Positions 18,334 through 26,654 are shown, counted from the first letter of the stretch. The stretch is 64,000 nt of DNA from JBDHWI01 sp964590135 (GCA_964590135.1 CAZPVX010000009.1:62001-126000), one strand, 5' to 3'. A program made the numbers and translations. Notes: a model not told the origin generated them from the sequence alone.

Positions 18334-18359
18334 GCGAAAGAGGCCTTCTTCTCAAGAAT

Positions 18360-18387
18360 AAGCGGTCGGGATTATACCCGACCGCTT
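18360..18387 (-). promoter_or_regulatory. 11-bp palindrome with TATAAT in its loop, upstream of the 516-residue protein gene
   Basis: AAGCGGTCGGG (18360-18370) and its exact complement (18377-18387) flank six bases that read TATAAT on the minus strand. It lies 27 nt before the start codon at 18333. It may be a promoter -10 embedded in an operator, or a terminator for the upstream genes (the minus strand continues ATTCTTG). No good -35 is visible. Confidence 0.5.
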
Positions 18388-18416
18388 TACCTTAAATCGC
18401 GCGTTGCAAAAGGCGA

Positions 18417-18439
18417 TGGCGCACTTTGAAAGTGCGCCA
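18417..18439 (-). terminator. Perfect palindrome after the CpsD-like gene, possible terminator
   Basis: TGGCGCACTTT and its complement flank a single base. On the minus strand it begins 14 nt past the CpsD-like stop codon and is followed by TCGCCTTTTG, a short T-run. The core matches that of the palindrome at 11856-11888. Confidence 0.5.
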
Positions 18440-18453
18440 CAAATCATTCCAGA

Positions 18454-19071
18454 CTACTTCGCATCGATCATCACTACGCCGATCAGATTGGCGTGCGCGC
18501 GGGTGAGGATGTCGCGCGCGCGTTCGGCGCTGTCGCGGCGGGTCTTGCCGGCGCTCACCACCAGCAATGCGCCATCGACCTTCGAGGCCAGCACGGCGGC
18601 GTCGCTGAATTGGGTCAGCGGCGACGCAGCAAACAACACCACATCAGCCATACCGGCGAGCCGCGCAATCACCTGATTCATGCGCTGCGAGCTGAGTGCG
18701 TCGGACGCGCTGGGAATCGTCGGGCCGGCGGTCATCACGCGCAAGCCATCGACACCGCTGGCGTTCAACTCCGGCTCGCCATCTTCTTCGTTGAGCAGAT
18801 CAACCAGGCCGGCTTCGTTGCCCATGCCAAAAGCCTTGTGCAGCGCCGGCTGGCGCAGATTGGCATCCACCACGATCACCTTGCGCTCGCTCTGCGCCAT
18901 CGACACCGCAAGGTTGGCGATGGTTGTAGCGGCGTCCGTGCCGGCGTCCGGCGTAATAACCACCAGCGTCTTTAGCGGCTTATCGAGCGCGGCAAAGAAC
19001 AGGTTGCTGCGCAGTGTGCGATAGGCCTCTGCGGCTGGAGAAGTTGGGGCGTTCAATGTGACGAGGTTCAT
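18454..19071 (-). CDS. CpsD/BY-kinase-like ParA-fold protein with broken P-loop
   Basis: The 205-residue protein has the ParA/tyrosine-autokinase fold of the cytoplasmic partner of Wzz proteins. SPAAEAYRTLRSNL at the N-terminus and KVIVVDANLRQPALHKAFG (Walker A' region) are typical. The Walker A motif that should read G-E-G-K-S-T is G-T-D-A-A-T at residues 44-49, so the ATP-binding Lys and Ser are both Ala. The C-terminus ends at GVVMIDAK with no tyrosine cluster. Catalysis is therefore unlikely; it may be a structural activator of the adjacent Wzz protein. The ATG at 19071 lies 5 nt after the Wzz stop; an ATG at 19098 would overlap that gene. Confidence 0.75.
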   Translation of the reverse strand: MNLVTLNAPTSPAAEAYRTLRSNLFFAALDKPLKTLVVITPDAGTDAATTIANLAVSMAQSERKVIVVDANLRQPALHKAFGMGNEAGLVDLLNEEDGEPELNASGVDGLRVMTAGPTIPSASDALSSQRMNQVIARLAGMADVVLFAASPLTQFSDAAVLASKVDGALLVVSAGKTRRDSAERARDILTRAHANLIGVVMIDAK

Positions 19072-19075
19072 GTTG

Positions 19076-19726
19076 TCATTCGGTGGGAATGGTGCCAACC
19101 AGCGGCAGGTTCAACTTGCGCTCCACATCGCCGGCGTTGCGGATGAACGACGCCTGCCGCCATTCCAGCAGCGCAATCACCAGCACGCCGGCCAGCGCGC
19201 CCAGCACGAGGCCGGCGGCGGTGTTCACGCCGGTGCGCGGTGAGTCTTGTGAATAGCGCGGATCATCGCCCATGATCGCGTCCACGCGATCTTCGCGGCG
19301 CTGCTTGGCGTTGTCGTTGTTGCGAAATTCGACGAACAGCTGCGCCCACTCGCGCGCGATGCGATTGGCAGTTTCACCATCGTAATCGCGCACTTCGATC
19401 TGAATGCCAAAAGTGGCGGCGTCATCCGCCATGCGCGTCTGGCCGAAGATGTAGCTGGGCAAATAGTCGAGGCTGAGACGCTGGCCCACTTCAGCGGCAT
19501 TGCGCTCGGTGTGGATGATGCTGATGTACGACGACAGCAGCGTCTTGGCTGATTGTGTGAGGCCGAAGTCGGTGCGCGCTGGCTGAATCGTCAGCTTCAT
19601 GCTCGACTTGTAGATGGGCGTTTGCAGCCGGCTGAAGGCGAACGCGCTGGCTGCTGCGATAAGCGCCACCAGCACCACGATCCACCAGCGACGCCTGGCG
19701 ATGTCCAGAAATTCTTGCAGGTTCAT
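19076..19726 (-). CDS. Wzz-type chain-length determinant / capsular polysaccharide co-polymerase
   Basis: The 216-residue membrane protein has the two-helix Wzz architecture: an N-terminal helix (residues 14-31, RRRWWIVVLVALIAAASAF), an extracytoplasmic region starting with the YKSSMKLTIQP motif, and a C-terminal helix (about 168-188). Such proteins set polysaccharide chain length. At 216 residues it is short and lacks much of the coiled-coil loop. It is followed by the CpsD-like gene, the usual pairing. No other polysaccharide genes are adjacent; the envelope-glycan operon lies about 17 kb away. Confidence 0.78.
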   Translation of the reverse strand: MNLQEFLDIARRRWWIVVLVALIAAASAFAFSRLQTPIYKSSMKLTIQPARTDFGLTQSAKTLLSSYISIIHTERNAAEVGQRLSLDYLPSYIFGQTRMADDAATFGIQIEVRDYDGETANRIAREWAQLFVEFRNNDNAKQRREDRVDAIMGDDPRYSQDSPRTGVNTAAGLVLGALAGVLVIALLEWRQASFIRNAGDVERKLNLPLVGTIPTE

Positions 19727-19828
19727 GAGTGCGACGTGATGGCTATTGTAAAGGACGCCACTTTGCCGCCTCTACGCGCACAATGCGTTTGCCGTTTTTC
19801 ACTCGTAGGACAAGCGACCGCGCGCGTC

Positions 19829-20716
19829 CTACAACGCGCGGCGGTAGATGAATTCCTCGGCTGGATAGCCGGGGCCGGCGGCAACTTCGGCAGCGGCAGC
19901 GGCGTCGACCATCCACAGCAGCTTGCCGTGCGGCATGACGCCCTGCGATGGCAGCGTATCGAACTGCAGATCGCCAATCAATACGCGGCGCAACGTGCCG
20001 GCCTTCCCCGCCCCGCTCACCAGAAAGATCACCGTGTCGGCGCTGTTGATGAGCGGATAGGTGAATGTGATGCGCTGCATGTTTACCTTCGGCACGAAAT
20101 GCGACACAACGAGGCGATCCTGCTCCTGCAGCGCTGCGCTATGTGGGAACAGTGAAGCCGTATGGCCGTCATCACCCATGCCGAGCAGGATCAGATCGAA
20201 GCGCGGTCTGATTGGCGCCCCCGGCGCATGATCTGGGTGTGCGTATGCAAGGGGAGCCTGTCCTGAGCCTGTCGGCAGGGCGGCTGCATCGACGCCGGCG
20301 ATCTCCCGCAACATCTCGGCCTCATACGCTGTCGCCGCCGGCGCCGCACCCAGTTCTGTCCTCACGCGATGCACATTCTCCTGCGGGATCGGCACCTTGC
20401 TGAGAAGCGCGTCATGCGCCAGCTTGTAGTTGCTGTCCTTGTCATCTGCCGGCACATCGCGCTCGTCGCTCCACCACACATGCACGCGCTCCCAAAACAC
20501 CTGCCGCGCAAACGCTTCGGTCGCCAGCAACTCGAACAGCGCCTTTGGCGTGCTACCGCCGCTCAGCGCGATGTGCGCCACACCCTGACGCTCAATGGCC
20601 TTGCCCGCCCAAAACACGAAGCCCCTGGCTGCGAGCTGCATCAGCGCTGCCGGCGTCGGCTCGACCTGCAGACAATACGTGCTGTCGTCGTTGAGGACGA
20701 TTACGAAAGGTGGCAT
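19829..20716 (-). CDS. pgl: 6-phosphogluconolactonase with an in-frame insertion
   Basis: The 295-residue enzyme hydrolyses 6-phosphogluconolactone, step 2 of the oxidative pentose-phosphate pathway. Family motifs are ALSGGSTPKALFELL (about 50-64), WWSDERDVPADDKDSNY (81-97) and LILLGMGDDGHTASLFP (175-191). Usual length is about 240-260; the excess includes residues 141-170, a Gly/Pro/Ala-rich insert just before the LGMGDDGHTASLFP motif. The DNA of that insert contains a repeat-like stretch at 20252-20280. It is the last gene of the zwf-containing unit, 15 nt after zwf. Confidence 0.9.
   Translation of the reverse strand: MPPFVIVLNDDSTYCLQVEPTPAALMQLAARGFVFWAGKAIERQGVAHIALSGGSTPKALFELLATEAFARQVFWERVHVWWSDERDVPADDKDSNYKLAHDALLSKVPIPQENVHRVRTELGAAPAATAYEAEMLREIAGVDAAALPTGSGQAPLAYAHPDHAPGAPIRPRFDLILLGMGDDGHTASLFPHSAALQEQDRLVVSHFVPKVNMQRITFTYPLINSADTVIFLVSGAGKAGTLRRVLIGDLQFDTLPSQGVMPHGKLLWMVDAAAAAEVAAGPGYPAEEFIYRRAL
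20252..20280. repeat. Dispersed-repeat-like sequence inside pgl
   Basis: The stretch contains AGCCTGTC twice, 11 bp apart, followed by GGCAGGG. It closely resembles a short repeat (core CCTGTCCTGAGCCTGTCG) that I know as intergenic in many bacterial genomes. Here it is translated in frame (residues 146-155 of the lactonase). Confidence 0.55.
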
Positions 20717-20731
20717 TTGAATGTTGATCGG

Positions 20732-22228
20732 CTAGAGATTGCGCCAGCGTTTGCCATCGGCAGCGATGAAGTCATCAGCTTCCTTCGGCCCCCACGTGCC
20801 GGCGCGATATTGCTCGATGAACGAGCCGTGCCCGCCTTCCCACTGCGCAGCAATGGGGGTGATGAGAGACCACGACGCCTCCACTTCATCGCTGCGCGTG
20901 AAGAGTGTGCTGTCACCGAGCATCGCATCGAGGATCAGGCGCTCGTAAGCATCCGGCGCCGACGCCTTGAACGACGAACTGTAGCTGAAATGCATCACCA
21001 CCGGTTGCACGTTCCCACCAGTGCCGGGTTGCTTCGCGCCAAAACGCAGCGAGATGCCCTCATCCGGTTGGATGTTCAGCACGAGCAGGTTCGGCTCGAT
21101 GGCCGGCTGCGTTGAATCGCTGAACAGCAGCAGCGGCGGCATCCTGAATTGAATCGCGATCTCGGTGACGCGCTTCGGCATGCGCTTGCCGCTGCGCACA
21201 TAGAACGGCACGCCGGCCCAGCGCCAATTCTCGATCAGCAGTTTCATCGCCAGATAAGTCTCAGTGGTCGAATCTGGCGCGACCCCTTCTTCCTGCGTGT
21301 AACCCGGCACCAGTTGCCCGTCTATCTTGCCTGGCCCATATTGCCCACGCACGGTGCCATCACCGTTGGCGGTGTCTATGCGCAGCGCCTTCAACACCTT
21401 CACCTTTTCATTGCGCACCGAGTCGGCGCTGAACTCCGCCGGCGGCTCCATCGCCGTCAGCGCAACGAGTTGCAGCATGTGGTTCTGCATGATGTCACGG
21501 ATGACGCCGGCGCTCTCGTAGTACGAGCCGCGATTGCCGATGCCGAGGCTCTCGGCCACTGTAATCTGCACGTGGTCAACGTAGCGGCGATCCCAGATCG
21601 GCTCGAAGATGCCATTTGCAAAACGAAAGACGAGAATATTCTGCACCGTCTCCTTGCCGAGATAGTGATCGATGCGATAGATCTGATCCTCGCGGAACCA
21701 GCGATGCACATGCTCGTTCAAGTCGCGCGCGCTTTGCAGGTCGTGTCCGAAGGGCTTTTCGATGATCACGCGCGACCAGGCGCCATTGTTGCCGCCCGAG
21801 TCGATGCACATCGTCTCGCCGACATTCTGGATGATGTGCGGATACACCTCCGGCGGCGTGGCGAGGTAGAACAAGCGATTGCCGCCGCTGCTGTGCGCCT
21901 TCTCGATGGCGTCGAGCCGTTGACATAGCGTCTCGTAATCCGCCGGCGTGCTGTATTCGCCCTGCTGGTAGTGCAGACTGCGCCCGAATTTCTCCCACAC
22001 CTTCTCATCGATGGGTCTGGTGCGCGAATGCTCCTCCACTGCCGCGCGCATCTCGGCTCGGAATGATTCGTTCGTCTTCGGCTTGCGCGCAAAACCAATC
22101 ATCGCGAACTCATCCGGCAACATGCCGTCGCACATCAGGTTGTAGAGCGCAGGGATGAGCTTTCGGTTGGTCAGGTCGCCGGATGCGCCGAAGATGACCA
22201 TGATGCAAGGCTGGGTTTTTTTGGACAT
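20732..22228 (-). CDS. zwf: Glucose-6-phosphate 1-dehydrogenase
   Basis: The 498-residue enzyme oxidises glucose 6-phosphate to 6-phosphogluconolactone with NAD(P), the entry step of the oxidative pentose-phosphate pathway. The N-terminal IFGASGDLTNRKLIPALYNL Rossmann motif, the EKPFGHDLQSARDLN motif and the catalytic RIDHYLGKE motif (substrate Lys and His) are intact. Length is normal. It starts 4 nt after the gnd stop codon, so gnd, zwf and pgl are one transcription unit encoding three consecutive pathway steps. Confidence 0.96.
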   Translation of the reverse strand: MSKKTQPCIMVIFGASGDLTNRKLIPALYNLMCDGMLPDEFAMIGFARKPKTNESFRAEMRAAVEEHSRTRPIDEKVWEKFGRSLHYQQGEYSTPADYETLCQRLDAIEKAHSSGGNRLFYLATPPEVYPHIIQNVGETMCIDSGGNNGAWSRVIIEKPFGHDLQSARDLNEHVHRWFREDQIYRIDHYLGKETVQNILVFRFANGIFEPIWDRRYVDHVQITVAESLGIGNRGSYYESAGVIRDIMQNHMLQLVALTAMEPPAEFSADSVRNEKVKVLKALRIDTANGDGTVRGQYGPGKIDGQLVPGYTQEEGVAPDSTTETYLAMKLLIENWRWAGVPFYVRSGKRMPKRVTEIAIQFRMPPLLLFSDSTQPAIEPNLLVLNIQPDEGISLRFGAKQPGTGGNVQPVVMHFSYSSSFKASAPDAYERLILDAMLGDSTLFTRSDEVEASWSLITPIAAQWEGGHGSFIEQYRAGTWGPKEADDFIAADGKRWRNL

Positions 22229-22232
22229 GAGC

Positions 22233-23132
22233 CTACTCTGTCTTGATCGCGTGGCCTCCGAAGCCCTTGCGCATCATGGCGGTCACTTTGGCGGCAAAGG
22301 ATTCATCCTGGCGCGAGAGGAAGCGCTGATACAGCGAGAGCGTGATAACCGGCGCCGGCACGTCCTCATCGATGGCAGCCTGAATCGTCCAGCGCCCCTC
22401 ACCCGAGTCTTCGACGTAACCTCTCACGCCCTCCAGCCTCGGATCGTCCTTCAGCGCGTCGGCCAGTAGGTCGAGCAGCCAGCTTCGCACCACGCTGCCC
22501 TTGCGCCACACCTCGGCCACTGCGTCCAGCTTCAGGCCAAATTCGCTCTTCTCCATGATCTCGAAGCCTTCAGCGTAGGCTTGCATCATGCCGTATTCGA
22601 CGCCATTGTGAACCATCTTGGTGAAGTGGCCGGCGCCGGCTGCGCCACAGTGCAGGTAGTACTGTCCGTCGGGGGCGAGCGTCTTGAACGCCGGCTCCAA
22701 CTGCTTGAAGCTCGCATCATCGCCGCCGATCATCAGGCAATAGCCATTCTCCAGGCCCCAGATGCCGCCGCTGGTGCCTTGATCCATGAACTGGATGCCT
22801 TTCTCCTTGCACTCAGCATAGTGGCGCTTGCTATCCTTCCAGTTGCTGTTGCCACTGTCGATGATGGTGTCGCCGGCTTGCAGCAACTCGATCAACTTCT
22901 GGATCATCTCGTCGGTTGGCTTGCCGCTGGGAATCATCACCCAGATCGCGCGGGGTGGTTTCAGCGCGGCTACCAATTCCTCGATGGTGTAGACGCCGAC
23001 CAGCCCTTCGGCCTTCATCTCATCAACAGGCTTTGGGCTGCGATTGCACACGATGACATCGTGGCCGTCACGATGCCAGCGCCGCGCCATGTTTGCGCCC
23101 ATGCGCCCCAAACCAAACAAACCGATCTGCAT
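22233..23132 (-). CDS. gnd: 6-phosphogluconate dehydrogenase, short (YqeC/GntZ-like) form
   Basis: The 299-residue enzyme oxidatively decarboxylates 6-phosphogluconate to ribulose 5-phosphate. It has the N-terminal GLGRMGANM dinucleotide motif (7-15), a substrate motif DQGTSGGIWGLENGYCLMIGG (near 117-137) and a catalytic K in GHFTKMVHNGVEYGMMQAYAEG. It is the short form, commonly NAD-linked, about 170 residues shorter than the E. coli enzyme. The 186 nt upstream, between it and tal-pgi, may hold a separate promoter, but I see no clear one. Confidence 0.93.
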   Translation of the reverse strand: MQIGLFGLGRMGANMARRWHRDGHDVIVCNRSPKPVDEMKAEGLVGVYTIEELVAALKPPRAIWVMIPSGKPTDEMIQKLIELLQAGDTIIDSGNSNWKDSKRHYAECKEKGIQFMDQGTSGGIWGLENGYCLMIGGDDASFKQLEPAFKTLAPDGQYYLHCGAAGAGHFTKMVHNGVEYGMMQAYAEGFEIMEKSEFGLKLDAVAEVWRKGSVVRSWLLDLLADALKDDPRLEGVRGYVEDSGEGRWTIQAAIDEDVPAPVITLSLYQRFLSRQDESFAAKVTAMMRKGFGGHAIKTE

Positions 23133-23318
23133 GATGGCTCCTTGTAATCAGAATTTGTGATTGGCACCGGGTGTTGCGCAGTCGAACCTACAGCCGGCTG
23201 CCGTCAATGCCATATCCTGGGCGTGCCGGCAGCATCGGCTGAAAGCCGCGCAACATCAATTGGTGATTATTCATTTGTAAGCGCGCTAAACACAATCTGG
23301 CGTTGACAATCCTGCCCC

Positions 23319-26192
23319 TCAGTTGCGAGCGCGCCGTGTTCGCGCCGGCTTCGCGCCTGCTTTTGTTGCAGCAGCCTTGCTGCGCCGCGTGCCGCCGCTC
23401 AGCACCTTGATGATTTTCTTGAGCGAGGCATCAACGTCATTTCCAAGATGCAGACGCAACACGCGCCGGCCATGCGTTTGCAGCGATTCGTAATCGCCCA
23501 GCGCCTGCGCGCGCAGCAGCGTGGCAAATGAGAAAGGCTCGCCGGCGATCAACAGCTCTTCCTCTGGGTCGTAGGTCAATTGCAACGCAATGACATTATT
23601 CGCACCGCCTTTGTGCAGCTGGCCGGTGCTGTGCAGAAATCGCGGGCCAAAGCCCACTGTCACTGGCACACCGAATTTATCGCGCGCAAGCTGGCGAATC
23701 TTGTCCAACTCGCTCACCACATCTGGTATGTGCGGCAGGTAGGCTTGGATGGCGATGTAGTCGCCAGGTTTGGCCTGGCGCAAGAACTTGTTGAGCTGAC
23801 CATTGGCCGAGCGGCTGCTCTGCTCTGCCTCAAATTCGCCGGTCTCCTCAAACACGTCCAGCAAGCGTTTGGTGTTGACCTTGCTCTCCAGCACGTTTGG
23901 CTCGTCGAATGGATCGACGCCGAGGGCAGCGCCGGCGATGGCAGTTGCGAACTCCCAGCGAAAGAACTCGCCCCCAAGATCGTAGAGATCATTCAGCTTC
24001 AGCGTGATGACGGGCCGGCCATCGCGCTTCAACTGCGAGACAAGCTTGTCATGCGTCTCGTCGCCGTTGAGCTTCATATAAACAAACAGGCGATCGTCAC
24101 CCAGGCCGGCGCCGTTCTTCAGCGCAGCCGGCAACCCATTCACTGTCAGATCACCTTCTACCGGCACGATGCCGCGCTCCTGCTTGCCGGTGCTTTCGGC
24201 GATGAGCTGCTCAATCCAGTAACCGAAGGTATAGATCTCCGGCGAGAGGATAAAGGACACCTTGTCCTGCCCGCGCAGCGCCATGCCGCCGAGCAATGCG
24301 CCAAGATACAGGCCAGGATTGCCGGCGCTATCGGGCTGGCACCAATCAGCCATCTGCTTGGCGCGCTTCAACAGTTGCGCCACGTCGATGCCCTGCAACG
24401 CTGCCGGCACAAGGCCAAAATACGAGAGTGCTGAGTAGCGTCCGCCAATATCCGACGGGTTGACGAAGACCTTTCGGAAGCCTTCCTCGACAGCCATATC
24501 TTGCAGCGATGTGCCATCATCGGTGATGGCGATGAAGTGCTGGCCGGCGTGATAACCCAGCGCCGCGTCGGCTTTGGCGCGGAAATATTTGTAGAACGCA
24601 TTCACTTCCAGCGTCCCGCCGCTCTTGCTGGACACGACAAAGAGCGTATGGCGCATGTTCAAGCGTTTTTCGAGCGCCAACACTGTTGTGGGGTCGGTGG
24701 TGTCGAGGACGTGCATCCTCACCCCTGGCCCCTCCCCTGCGGAGAGCGGGGGGAAAGTCGCGCGCAACACATCCGGCGCGAGCGAACTGCCGCCCATGCC
24801 CAGCACCACCGCATCGGTGATACCGTCGGCTCGCACCGCATCACGGAATGCGTTCAACTCATCGACCCGATTGAGCATCAGGTCAGGCGACAGGAGCCAA
24901 CCGAGGCGATTGTTCACCACCTTGATATGCTCCGGCGCGCTCGTCCACAGCGAAGCATCTCGATGCCATGCGCGCGAGGCCGCCTTCATGGCGACGAGTT
25001 CCTCGATGTAACCCATCGCCGGCTCAACATGACTCACTTCACCGCGCGAGACGATGGCGCTGCGCTTGTATTCGATGCCTTTGAACAGCGTATCGAACGC
25101 AACGGCAAACTGCTTCACGCCGTCATCCAGCAGTTTCTGCATCACGTCGGGCATGTGGATGCCGACGGCTTCCAGTTCGGTCATCACGCGCCTGGCGTCA
25201 TCCAGCCCTTCATACAAGGCCGGCGCGGCGATGCCATGATCGGCAAAGGCTTTCAGCGTGGCCGGCGGCACCGTGTTGATGGTCTCTCTGCCGATCAACG
25301 CCTCGACGTAATACGTGTCTTTGTAGGCGGGGTTCTTCGTGCTGGTGCTGGCCCACAGCACACGCTGCAATCTTGCGCCGCGCTGCGCCAACTCCGCAAA
25401 TTCCGGCTCGGCAAAAATTCGCTCGAAGATCTCATAGGCCAGTTTGGCATTTGCGATGCCTGCCTTGCCCTTCAGCGCCTCCAGCCGCGCCTGCTGGTCC
25501 TTGTCCCAGTCGGGAGTCGCCGCGATCTTCTCGTCGAGCAACTTGTCGACCAACACATCAACGCGGCTGACGAAGAATGACGCGACAGATGCCACATCGA
25601 GCGCTTCGTTCTTCAACGCGCGTTCCTTGAGGCCGGCGAGATACGCGCGCGCCACAGCTTCATAGCTCTCCAGCGAGAAGATCAACGTGATGTTGATGTT
25701 GATGCCTTCGGCGATGAGCGTTTGAATCGCTGGGATGCCGGCAGCTGTGGCCGGCACCTTGATCATCAGATTTTTACGCGCAACCTGCTTGAAGAGCCGG
25801 CGGGCCTCATTCACTGTGCCCTCATAATCGTTCGCCAGCAGTGGCGACACCTCAAGACTGATGAAGCCATCGACACCGTTGGTCTGCTCATACACCGGCT
25901 CCAACACGTCTGCAGCCGACTGAATGTCCTGAATCGCCAACGTCTCATAGATCGTCTTGGTGTCCACGCCCTTCTCCACCAGCGGGATGATGTCGGGGTC
26001 GTAGTCGGGGTTGCCAACAATGGCCTTCTCAAAGATCGACGGATTGGACGTGATGCCCACCACGCCGTAGTGGTCGATGAGGTCTTGCAGTTCGCCGGAT
26101 TTGATCAGTCCGCGTTGAAAGCTGTCATACCAGAAGCTCTGACCCAGTTTCTGCACAGCAGGGATCGGATTGCCATTTTTGCTCATAGTCAC
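23319..26192 (-). CDS. Bifunctional transaldolase / glucose-6-phosphate isomerase with an in-frame insertion
   Basis: The 957-residue fusion joins transaldolase (about 1-375; DSFQRGLI, GITSNPSIFEKAI, the Schiff-base Lys in NLMIKVPAT and FFVSRVDVLVD) to glucose-6-phosphate isomerase (about 400-930; GMGGSSLAPDVLRATF, SSKSGGTLEVNAFY). It links sedoheptulose/erythrose exchange with glucose-6-phosphate recycling. The fusion is known from several phyla. Residues 480-492 (FPPLSAGEGPGVR) interrupt the segment between VLRAT and MHVLDTTDPTTV; their DNA resembles a dispersed repeat. The C-terminus is a basic tail rich in Lys, Arg and Ala. The start overlaps the rpiB stop by 4 nt (ATGA). Confidence 0.92.
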   Translation of the reverse strand: MTMSKNGNPIPAVQKLGQSFWYDSFQRGLIKSGELQDLIDHYGVVGITSNPSIFEKAIVGNPDYDPDIIPLVEKGVDTKTIYETLAIQDIQSAADVLEPVYEQTNGVDGFISLEVSPLLANDYEGTVNEARRLFKQVARKNLMIKVPATAAGIPAIQTLIAEGININITLIFSLESYEAVARAYLAGLKERALKNEALDVASVASFFVSRVDVLVDKLLDEKIAATPDWDKDQQARLEALKGKAGIANAKLAYEIFERIFAEPEFAELAQRGARLQRVLWASTSTKNPAYKDTYYVEALIGRETINTVPPATLKAFADHGIAAPALYEGLDDARRVMTELEAVGIHMPDVMQKLLDDGVKQFAVAFDTLFKGIEYKRSAIVSRGEVSHVEPAMGYIEELVAMKAASRAWHRDASLWTSAPEHIKVVNNRLGWLLSPDLMLNRVDELNAFRDAVRADGITDAVVLGMGGSSLAPDVLRATFPPLSAGEGPGVRMHVLDTTDPTTVLALEKRLNMRHTLFVVSSKSGGTLEVNAFYKYFRAKADAALGYHAGQHFIAITDDGTSLQDMAVEEGFRKVFVNPSDIGGRYSALSYFGLVPAALQGIDVAQLLKRAKQMADWCQPDSAGNPGLYLGALLGGMALRGQDKVSFILSPEIYTFGYWIEQLIAESTGKQERGIVPVEGDLTVNGLPAALKNGAGLGDDRLFVYMKLNGDETHDKLVSQLKRDGRPVITLKLNDLYDLGGEFFRWEFATAIAGAALGVDPFDEPNVLESKVNTKRLLDVFEETGEFEAEQSSRSANGQLNKFLRQAKPGDYIAIQAYLPHIPDVVSELDKIRQLARDKFGVPVTVGFGPRFLHSTGQLHKGGANNVIALQLTYDPEEELLIAGEPFSFATLLRAQALGDYESLQTHGRRVLRLHLGNDVDASLKKIIKVLSGGTRRSKAAATKAGAKPARTRRARN
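24716..24755. repeat. Dispersed-repeat-like sequence inside tal-pgi
   Basis: The plus strand reads CCTCACCCCTGGCCCCTCCC, then CTGCGGAGAGCGGGGGG. This is the pattern of a family I know as intergenic in Chloroflexota and Cyanobacteria genomes, with C-rich left half, short spacer and GGAGAG(C/G)GGG right half. It is translated in frame as the insert at residues 480-492. Confidence 0.6.
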
Positions 26193-26647
26193 TCACATGC
26201 GCTACGTTCCATCGCCTCAACTTTTTTCAGGCGGCTAATGTAGCGGTCGCCGTTGTTGAAATACGCGCCAAGAAAAGCGCGAACGAGATCGAATGCAAGC
26301 TCCACGCCGATGACGCGCGCACCCAGCACCAACACGTTCATGTTGTCGTGTTCCACGCCTTGGTGGGCGGAATAGGTGTCGTGGCACACGCAGGCGCGAA
26401 TACCGCGCATCTTGTTGGCAGCCACACACGCGCCGACGCCGCTGCCACAAATGACAATGCCGCGCTCGGCCTTGCCCTGCTGCAATGCCTCTCCCACCGC
26501 TTGTGCAAAATCAGGATAGTCGGAGCGTTCTGCATTGAATGCACCCAGATCCGTCACATCGTGGCCGGCTTGGGTCAACATCTCAACTATGGGGCCTTTC
26601 AATGAGAAGCCGCCATGATCGGCGGCAATGGCGATGCGCATCTGCAT
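26189..26647 (-). CDS. rpiB: Ribose-5-phosphate isomerase B
   Basis: The 152-residue enzyme interconverts ribose 5-phosphate and ribulose 5-phosphate. IAIAADHGG at the N-terminus, the DYPDFAQAV segment and the C-G-S-G-V-G active-site loop with catalytic Cys are all present; HDTYSA and NMNVLVLGARVIG complete the family pattern. It heads the pentose-phosphate cluster and overlaps tal-pgi by 4 nt. The start is either ATG 26647 or ATG 26641; a TATAAT box ends only one base before the first, which favours a leaderless transcript from the second. Confidence 0.93.
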   Translation of the reverse strand: MQMRIAIAADHGGFSLKGPIVEMLTQAGHDVTDLGAFNAERSDYPDFAQAVGEALQQGKAERGIVICGSGVGACVAANKMRGIRACVCHDTYSAHQGVEHDNMNVLVLGARVIGVELAFDLVRAFLGAYFNNGDRYISRLKKVEAMERSACE

Positions 26648-26648
26648 G

Positions 26649-26654
26649 ATTATA
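26649..26654 (-). promoter_or_regulatory. -10 element TATAAT immediately before rpiB
   Basis: On the minus strand TATAAT ends one base before the ATG at 26647. Transcription starting about seven bases on would begin at or next to the ATG at 26641, implying a leaderless mRNA. The -35 region is weak (CTGGAT or TTCTGG). Confidence 0.45.

Noticed and set aside
19805..19832. GTAGGAC inverted repeat as terminator of pgl
   Set aside because: The arms are only 7 bp, the loop is 14 nt, no T-run follows on the minus strand, and one arm overlaps the pgl stop codon.
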